Made by a program: the position numbers and the translations under genes
Assembly (NCBI RefSeq): GCF_002980595.1
Contig: NZ_PVLQ01000040.1
Span: 1 to 63,751 of the forward strand
Reading direction: 5' to 3'
From: Malikia granosa
Lineage (GTDB): Bacteria > Pseudomonadota > Gammaproteobacteria > Burkholderiales > Burkholderiaceae_C
DNA: 63,751 bases
Notes under the pieces: generated by a model
Databases searched by the model: none
What the model was told of the DNA's origin: nothing
Seen by the model: only the letters and a program-made list of their open reading frames with translations
Shown here: one piece after another, positions 58,376 through 63,751 of the stretch
Layout: each line of letters opens with the position of its first letter
Position numbering within the stretch: position 1 is the first letter of the stretch

Positions 58376-59947
58376 TCAGGCGGTCTGGAGCTGAATAAAA
58401 ACCGCCGTCCTGTCATCGGTAGCGTCGGCTTGCGCCGTGAAAGCCTCGATGTCGCTGCGCAGGGCCGCCATCATCTGCTCCGGACTGTGGCCCTGCTGCT
58501 GGCCCTGGCGCAGCAATTGCTGGATGCGCTGGTCGCCGTAGTACTCCTGCTCGGGGCCGACCGACTCCGACAGGCCATCCGAGTAGAGCAGCAACGTGTC
58601 GCCCGCCTGTAGCTGCACCCGATGCTCGGCATAGACCTCCTGCTCCAGGATGCCCATCGGCAGGTTGTCACCGATCAGCTCGGTGACCTGCTGCCCCTGG
58701 GCCAGCAGGGTCGGGGTATGGCCGGCATTGACCCAGGTCACGGTCCTGGCCTGGCAGTCGACGCGCAACAGCGACAGCGTGACAAAGGCGTCGATGGCGA
58801 TCAGCTCCGGCGTGACCACGGCATGCAGCGCGTTCATCAGTGCCGCGGCGCTGGGATAGCTGCCCGGGGCCTGGGCCGCCATCAGCTCGGAGAACAGCCA
58901 GCGATAGCTGTTCTTGACGCCGGCGCCAATCAGCGCCGCGGTGACGCCCTTGCCCATGACGTCGCCGGTCAGGACCTCGAACACCGAGCTGTTGATGCGG
59001 GTGAAGGTGTAAAAGTCGCCATCGACCCCCTGGCAGGGCTCGGTGTAGCAGGCGATCTGGCAGGCCTGGAGGTCTTTCGGCACCTGGCCGAACAGCAGCT
59101 TGTGCTGGATGTAGGCGCTGGTCTCGAGCTCGCGCTGGCGGGCCAGGGCCAGGGCCTGCTCGGCCTGGTGGCGTGCCGTGATGTCGTTCTTGACCGCCAC
59201 ATAGTGCAGCGTCTGGCCCTGCTCGTCCTTGATCGGGGCCAGATGGGCTTCCTCGCGGAAGAGCTCGCCCGACTTGCGCCGGTTGATCAGCTCGCCCGAC
59301 CAGGGCTCGCCGCGCCTGAGCCGACCCCACATGTCCTGGTAGATCTCGGGCGGATTCTGTCCCGAGTTGAGGATGCGGGGATTCTTGCCCAGCACTTCGG
59401 CCGCTTCGTAGCCCGTGACCTGGCAGAACTGCGGATTGACGTACTGGATGGCCGCGTCGGGACCGCAAATGACGACGGCGGAGGGGCTCTGCTCGGTCGC
59501 CATGGAGAGCACGCGCAAGCGCCCCTGGACCTGGCGCAATTCGCTCAAGCTGCGCTGCAGCTCGCTCTGGGCCCGCGCGGCCGCCAGCTGCAGCCGCACC
59601 CGGGCGCGGACCAGCACCGGATTGATCGGCTTGTGAATGAAATCGACCGCACCGGCCTCCAGGGCCCGGGTTTCGCTGTCGACATCGTTTCGGGCCGTGA
59701 CGAAGATGACCGGAATGGACCGGGTCGCCGGATCGCCTTTCAGCACTGCCAGCACCTGGTAGCCGTCCATCTCGGGCATCATGACATCGAGCAGGATCAG
59801 GTCCGGCGCCTGCTGGCGCACCAGCTTGAGCCCTTGCGGCCCCGAGGTGGCGAACTGGACATCGTACTCCTGGGCCAGGCTGGAACCCAGCACCTCGAGG
59901 TTGAGCGGGATGTCATCGATGATCAGGATATGGGCGAGCGGGTTCAT
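58376..59947 (-). CDS. REC-PAS-PP2C (RsbU-type) phosphatase
   Basis: A 523-aa protein. The receiver (HILIIDDIPLNLEVLGSS, LILLDVMMPEMDGYQV) leads through a helical linker to a PAS domain (SPSAVVICGPDAAIQYVNPQ, NPRILNSGQNPPEIYQDMW, YVAVKNDITARHQAE). A SpoIIE/RsbU-type PP2C domain follows (GVDGDFYTFTRI, VLTGDVMGKGVTAALIGAGV, WVNAGHTPTLL, LLLYSDGLSES), with metal-binding Asp residues in place. Such phosphatases usually act on anti-anti-sigma (STAS) partners. No RsbV/RsbW-like gene is in the window. Confidence 0.92.
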   Translation of the reverse strand: MNPLAHILIIDDIPLNLEVLGSSLAQEYDVQFATSGPQGLKLVRQQAPDLILLDVMMPEMDGYQVLAVLKGDPATRSIPVIFVTARNDVDSETRALEAGAVDFIHKPINPVLVRARVRLQLAAARAQSELQRSLSELRQVQGRLRVLSMATEQSPSAVVICGPDAAIQYVNPQFCQVTGYEAAEVLGKNPRILNSGQNPPEIYQDMWGRLRRGEPWSGELINRRKSGELFREEAHLAPIKDEQGQTLHYVAVKNDITARHQAEQALALARQRELETSAYIQHKLLFGQVPKDLQACQIACYTEPCQGVDGDFYTFTRINSSVFEVLTGDVMGKGVTAALIGAGVKNSYRWLFSELMAAQAPGSYPSAAALMNALHAVVTPELIAIDAFVTLSLLRVDCQARTVTWVNAGHTPTLLAQGQQVTELIGDNLPMGILEQEVYAEHRVQLQAGDTLLLYSDGLSESVGPEQEYYGDQRIQQLLRQGQQQGHSPEQMMAALRSDIEAFTAQADATDDRTAVFIQLQTA

Positions 59948-60140
59948 GCAAGGGTGGGATCAAGGTAGCTGACAACCCCAAATAAGGTTTCAGGTTTTGA
60001 TAGTAATGCATGAAACCACAGGCCAGGACCGCAGGACGCGGGACGCTGTCTTGGCTGCCACGGCAGCCCGGTGGCACCCGACCGCTGCGGCGACAGGCCA
60101 GCTGGCCGCCGATCACCCGCGGCACCTCAGGACGGCGCGC

Positions 60141-62534
60141 TCAGTCCGCTCGGCGCGCCAGCGCCGTCGCGAGCGCCTGGCTCAGCCGCGGCCAGACCGA
60201 GGCAAAGACGGGCATCAGGTAGCTGAGCTCGTCGGCCTGCTCCCGCATGCCAGCCTGCTCGAGCTGTTCGCACACCTGCCCCAGCGCCAGCGCGCCGACC
60301 GCACGCGAGGAGGACTTGAGCGAATGCGCCGCCAGCGCCAGCTCCAGCCAGTCGGACTGCACGAAGGCATCCTGCAGCTGCGCCACCAGGGCCTCGGCCG
60401 AGTGCTGGTACTGCTGCAGGAATTCGCGCAGCGTCGCGGGATCATCGCCAACCAGGTCGGCCAGCACGGAGAGATCGAGCAGCGCGGGCACCGCCATGCC
60501 GCCGCGTCCGGCCTGGGCCGGGGCGGCGGACTCGGACTGCGGGACGGCCGACAGCCAGTAGGCCAGCTTTTCGCCCAGCAGCTCGAACTTGACCGGCTTG
60601 GTCAGGAAATCGTTCACGCCCAGCAGGCGCCAGCCGGTCCAGGCCGCATCCATGGCATTGGCAGAGAAGACGATGATGGGCACGCTGTGTCCGTCCTGCT
60701 CCTCGGAGCGGATCTGCTGCGCCAGCTCGTAGCCGCCCATGCGCGGCATCTGCAGGTCCGTCAGCACCAGGTCGTAGGCCTGCTCGCGCCAGCGGAACAG
60801 GGCCGCCTCGCCGTCCTCGGCAAAGTCATGCGCATAGCCCAGGCGCTTGAGCTGCTGGCCGATCACCTTGCGATTGACCGGGTTGTCCTCGGCGACCAGG
60901 ATGCGCCGGCCTTGCGGCGGACTGGCGAGCACCGGGCCATCGACCGGCAAGACGGGGGCACAGCTGGTCGTGACGGCAGCCGGTAAGGTAGGGATGGCGG
61001 GGGCGGGGTCAGCGACCGGATCGGCCGCCAGCGCCTGCTGGACCAGTGCCAACTCGATCCAGAAGCTGCTGCCGACGCCGAGCTGGCTCTCGACCCCGAT
61101 CGAGCCGCCCATCTTCTGCACCAGCTTCTGCGTGATGTTGAGCCCGATGCCGGTGCCTTCGACGGTCGAATGCTCGGCCCCGAGCCGGTTGAAGGGCTGG
61201 AACAGCGCTGGCAGATGCTCGGCCGCGATGCCCGGCCCGGTATCGGCGACCCGGATCCTGACCCGGGCCGCCGCGACCGGCTCGAGCGTGACCTCGATCC
61301 GGCCGTCCGGGCGGTTGTACTTGACGGCATTCGACAGCAGGTTCAGCAGCGCCTGCTTGAGCCGGATGCGATCCGCCTGCACCAGGCAGGCAGAGGCATC
61401 GGCGACCTGCAGGGCAATCGCGCGCGCCTGCGCTGCCGGCTGGATCAGGCCCGCGCACTCCTGCAGCACCGGCTGCAGGGGCACCGGCTGCAGCGTGACC
61501 TGGATATCCTGCTGGTCGACCTTGGCCAGGTCCAGGATATCGTTGACCAGGGACAGCAGGTGCTGGCCGGCATTGACGATCTCGAGCACGAAATCGCGCG
61601 CATCGCTGTCGAGCCGCTGGTCGAGCGCCAGGATCTGGCCCAGCCCTAGGATCGCATTGAGCGGCGTGCGCAGCTCGTGGCTGACGGTCGCGAGAAACTG
61701 GTCCTTGCTCCTGACGGCTGCCTCCGCCATCTGCTGTGCGTGCAGCAGCTCGAATTCGCGCTGCTTGGTGGAGTGGATGTCCTGCATCATGACCTCCAGG
61801 CGGACACAGGCGCCCTCGGACATCTCGGCCCGGCCGATGCTGCGGAACCAGCGCGGCTCCCCGCTGGGATGGAAATAGAGCAGCTCCAGGTCCCAGCCTT
61901 CGCCGCTGTGCAGGGCTTGTGCGACGGCGGGCTGGATATCTTCGCGCGGCTCGAGCCTGGCCAGCAGGCTGTCGATCGTCAAGGGCTGCTCCGGATCGAG
62001 CTCGAGCAGCCGGGCACAGAAGGGCGACAGCTGGACCCGGTCCTGCGCGACCTCGTAGTCCCAGGAGCCGATCTGGGCCGACTGGCTCGACAGCTCGAGT
62101 GCCTGCCGGATGCGCGACAGCAGCCGCTCGTTGTTCTTGTGCTCGGTGATGTCGGTCGCGAACTTGACGACATGGTCGATGCGGCCGTCGCTGCCGCGCA
62201 CCGGGTGGTAGGAAGCCTGCCACCACACCGCCCCGCCCTGCTTGGCTATCCACTGGAACTGCCCGGCGCGGACCTGACCCGCCCGCAGCGACTCCCAGAG
62301 CCAGCGATATTCCTCGCTCGCGGCATGGACCGGATCGCAGAACATCCGGTGCTGCTGCCCGACCAGCTCATGGCTCTCGTAGCCCATGGTCTGGCGCCAG
62401 ATCGGGTTGGCCTCCAGGATATGGCCATCGAGATCGAACTTGATGATGCCCTGGCTATCGTCGAAGGCATGGATCAGCCCGGCCTGGGCGGAAGCAACGG
62501 CGGTCGGGCAATCAAGGCTGGAAGCAGAATCCAT
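60141..62534 (-). CDS. Soluble hybrid histidine kinase with PAS-PAS-HisKA-HATPase-REC-HPt
   Basis: A 797-aa cytosolic kinase without membrane helices. A first PAS (FDLDGHILEANPIWRQTMGY, residues about 30-135, with the WIAKQGGAVWWQASYHPV PAC part) is followed by a second (IGSWDYEVAQDRVQLSPF). His286 lies in VSHELRTPLNAILG. The HATPase has LLSNAVKYN, DTGPGI and GTGIGLNI. The receiver has RILVAEDNPVNRKV and LVLTDLQMPRMGGYEL. The HPt has AAHSLKSSSRAVGA. The first PAS resembles Aer/BdlA-type redox or chemotactic PAS domains. It lies 46 bp after the REC-REC gene. Confidence 0.93.
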   Translation of the reverse strand: MDSASSLDCPTAVASAQAGLIHAFDDSQGIIKFDLDGHILEANPIWRQTMGYESHELVGQQHRMFCDPVHAASEEYRWLWESLRAGQVRAGQFQWIAKQGGAVWWQASYHPVRGSDGRIDHVVKFATDITEHKNNERLLSRIRQALELSSQSAQIGSWDYEVAQDRVQLSPFCARLLELDPEQPLTIDSLLARLEPREDIQPAVAQALHSGEGWDLELLYFHPSGEPRWFRSIGRAEMSEGACVRLEVMMQDIHSTKQREFELLHAQQMAEAAVRSKDQFLATVSHELRTPLNAILGLGQILALDQRLDSDARDFVLEIVNAGQHLLSLVNDILDLAKVDQQDIQVTLQPVPLQPVLQECAGLIQPAAQARAIALQVADASACLVQADRIRLKQALLNLLSNAVKYNRPDGRIEVTLEPVAAARVRIRVADTGPGIAAEHLPALFQPFNRLGAEHSTVEGTGIGLNITQKLVQKMGGSIGVESQLGVGSSFWIELALVQQALAADPVADPAPAIPTLPAAVTTSCAPVLPVDGPVLASPPQGRRILVAEDNPVNRKVIGQQLKRLGYAHDFAEDGEAALFRWREQAYDLVLTDLQMPRMGGYELAQQIRSEEQDGHSVPIIVFSANAMDAAWTGWRLLGVNDFLTKPVKFELLGEKLAYWLSAVPQSESAAPAQAGRGGMAVPALLDLSVLADLVGDDPATLREFLQQYQHSAEALVAQLQDAFVQSDWLELALAAHSLKSSSRAVGALALGQVCEQLEQAGMREQADELSYLMPVFASVWPRLSQALATALARRAD

Positions 62535-62580
62535 GGCATCGGACCCCAGTAAAAGAATACGATCCGGTCACGATCCGGAC

Positions 62581-63450
62581 TCAGCGCAGGAAACGCTGCA
62601 ATTTCTTGAGGAACATGTCCTGGCTGAACGGCTTGACCAGGAAATCCGCTGCACCGGCCTGCAAGCTCTTTTCGACCACATCCTTGTCGCTATTGCCGGT
62701 GACCATGATGATGGGAATTTCCTCCCTGTCCGGCGTCGATTTCAGATGGCGGGTCAGATCAACCCCATTCATGCCGGGCATCAATACATCCATCAGGATC
62801 AGGCTGGGCTTGACGTATTGGAGCTTGGCAATCGCCTCGGTGCCTGAAAAGGCGAATATGAAATCGCACTCCATTCCGGACAGCAGATAGCGCACCAGGT
62901 TGTGCTGGAAGATCTCGTCGTCGATCAGCATGACGATGGGCCGCGCCGACCGATCGCGCTTGAGGTTGTTGGGGGCGGAATCGGGACGGGCCTTGGGCTT
63001 GGGCGCCGGCGCGGGCTTGGACAAAGGCGGAGTCTGGGGACTGGCCTGGACCTGGCGCAAGGCCTGGATCGCGCGCATGGCCTGCAAGACTGACATCGAC
63101 AGCCGGGTGGCATCGAACGACATCGGCCAGAACAGCACGTAATCGTCGAAATCCTCCTGCCGACAGAGGTCGTAGGCCGCCTTGAGCTCTTCCTTGCAGC
63201 ACAGGAGCACGGTCCGGTAGCTGTGCCCGGCCTGGCTCGAATCGCGCAAGGCCTGATAGTAGATCTTGGCATCTGCCAGGCTCTTGAAAGCCAGCACCAG
63301 CACATCGGGCAAATAGGCGGCAAAATCGGACAGGTGATTTTCGACATTGGCCGAAATGGTGATCCGATCGCAGGTCTGGAGCAATAAATCGCGCACCAGT
63401 TCCGCATCTGCCATTGAATGGCTGGCAATCAGGACGCTCTGATTCTTCAT
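62581..63450 (-). CDS. Tandem-receiver response regulator (degenerate REC + REC)
   Basis: A 289-aa protein with no output domain. The N-terminal receiver-like domain (SVLIASHSMADAELVRDLLL, to FWPMSFDATRLSMSVLQAM) lacks the acidic pair and has Ala at the phospho-Asp position (VLVLAFKS), so it cannot be phosphorylated in the normal way. A Pro/Lys-rich linker joins it to a canonical receiver (IVMLIDDEIFQHNLVRYLL, LILMDVLMPGMNGVDL, FLVKPFSQ). It is the first gene of the signalling run. It may act as a phosphate sink or adaptor between the hybrid kinases. Confidence 0.88.
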   Translation of the reverse strand: MKNQSVLIASHSMADAELVRDLLLQTCDRITISANVENHLSDFAAYLPDVLVLAFKSLADAKIYYQALRDSSQAGHSYRTVLLCCKEELKAAYDLCRQEDFDDYVLFWPMSFDATRLSMSVLQAMRAIQALRQVQASPQTPPLSKPAPAPKPKARPDSAPNNLKRDRSARPIVMLIDDEIFQHNLVRYLLSGMECDFIFAFSGTEAIAKLQYVKPSLILMDVLMPGMNGVDLTRHLKSTPDREEIPIIMVTGNSDKDVVEKSLQAGAADFLVKPFSQDMFLKKLQRFLR

Positions 63451-63551
63451 CAGACCCGACTCCACCCTCAGATCCCGGCGCCGTTGCTCGGCGCGACCGG
63501 GTCCCACCGAGTCAGCGCACCATCGACCGGGGCCGAATTATTAATTTGCTG

Positions 63552-63605
63552 ATTGATAGGAAAATACATATTATCAATTATACCACTGCGACTCATATGG
63601 CGGAA
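63552..63605 (-). promoter_or_regulatory. Promoter with inverted repeat for the signalling cluster
   Basis: On the minus strand an extended -10 (TGGTATAAT; TATAAT at 63582-63577) lies 17 bp from a weak TTCCGC -35 (63605-63600). A 7-bp inverted repeat, ATTGATA/TATCAAT (63552-63558 and 63572-63578, 13-bp spacer), covers the -10 and start region and may be an operator. The leader to the first start codon would be about 120 nt. Confidence 0.55.
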
Positions 63606-63728
63606 CCGGGGGGAACCCGCCCCAGGCCACCCGGGATGGGCCGCCGCCTGCGGGCGCTGAATCCGCCGGGCGGCCTGGCAGCCGCTGGCCGTGCGGCCGG
63701 GACGGGGACCCGAGATCTGGCCCGCTGC

Positions 63729-63751
63729 GAGGCTTTGTTGTATTAATCAAT
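63729..63751. mobile_element. Terminus of an IS5/IS903-group insertion sequence (right window edge)
   Basis: Reads into an IS beginning GGCTTTGTTG and is the exact inverted copy of the left window edge. The bases outside it (CTGCGA) differ from those outside the left copy (TCAATG), so the two edges are not the two sides of one simple insertion. Confidence 0.7.

Noticed and set aside
1-63751. Window as a circle closed by a single IS copy
   Set aside because: The DNA next to the two IS ends (CTGCGA and TCAATG) shares no 4-bp or 9-bp target duplication, as a simple insertion would show, and the content is ordinary chromosome without replication genes.

Overview
The window reads as a high-GC betaproteobacterial chromosome segment, most likely Burkholderiales (Comamonadaceae-like). 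This rests on gene content: intracellular PHB depolymerase, Bug/TctC receptor, NsrR, hpnCDE squalene genes, prfB with programmed frameshift, a second infA beside an RRM protein, and tRNA types. The assignment is by recognition of gene families; no search was run. The two ends carry the same 23 bp in inverted orientation, matching the terminus style of IS5/IS903-group elements (GGCTTTGTTG...). The segment is therefore bounded by IS copies, and the leftmost chemoreceptor gene is cut by one.

Left part (1-15 kb): truncated MCP; a GST; phaZ; small secreted or unknown proteins; tRNA-Pro(GGG); an acuR-acuI acrylate-detoxification pair that sits between the tRNA and a direct repeat of the tRNA 3' end; a DUF4139 protein; an HhH protein; a SUI1 factor; NsrR with SirB2; plsY; an aldo/keto reductase; an alpha/beta hydrolase and a DMT exporter. 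Next come prfB-pepN-fbp and tRNA-Thr(CGT), then a flavin reductase, an orphan tricarboxylate-type binding protein with a LuxR regulator, a secreted subtilase, acylphosphatase and an ICMT-like methyltransferase.

Middle part (25-41 kb): a candidate small RNA with a strong terminator; DUF4239 membrane protein; a CMD-family protein; a SRAP-domain protein that appears to have lost its catalytic residues; FrnE-like DsbA; YggU; a structured, terminator-bearing intergenic region; GST-xseB-xseA, where XseA carries an N-terminal DUF5710 module; a Tim44-domain protein; DUF3820 with an orphan ParB-like protein; and a C4-dicarboxylate locus (dctA, a DctP-type binding protein, and a divergent kinase/FixJ-type regulator pair). 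A 96-bp repeat occurs twice in intergenic DNA here, in opposite orientations.

Right part (41-63 kb): tRNA-Leu(TAG), hpnC-hpnD-hpnE for squalene formation, a NYN/OST-HTH RNA-binding protein and a transglutaminase. A likely cold-shock set follows, with a long untranslated leader and then a 77-aa protein, infA and an RRM protein. Then come mgtA, a Crp/Fnr regulator, and an 11-kb leftward run of five signalling genes: REC-REC, hybrid kinase with HPt, RsbU-type phosphatase, diguanylate cyclase and a 1554-aa hybrid kinase with HPt. Two of these share a recently duplicated receiver domain. A promoter with an inverted repeat lies upstream of this run, just before the right-hand IS end.
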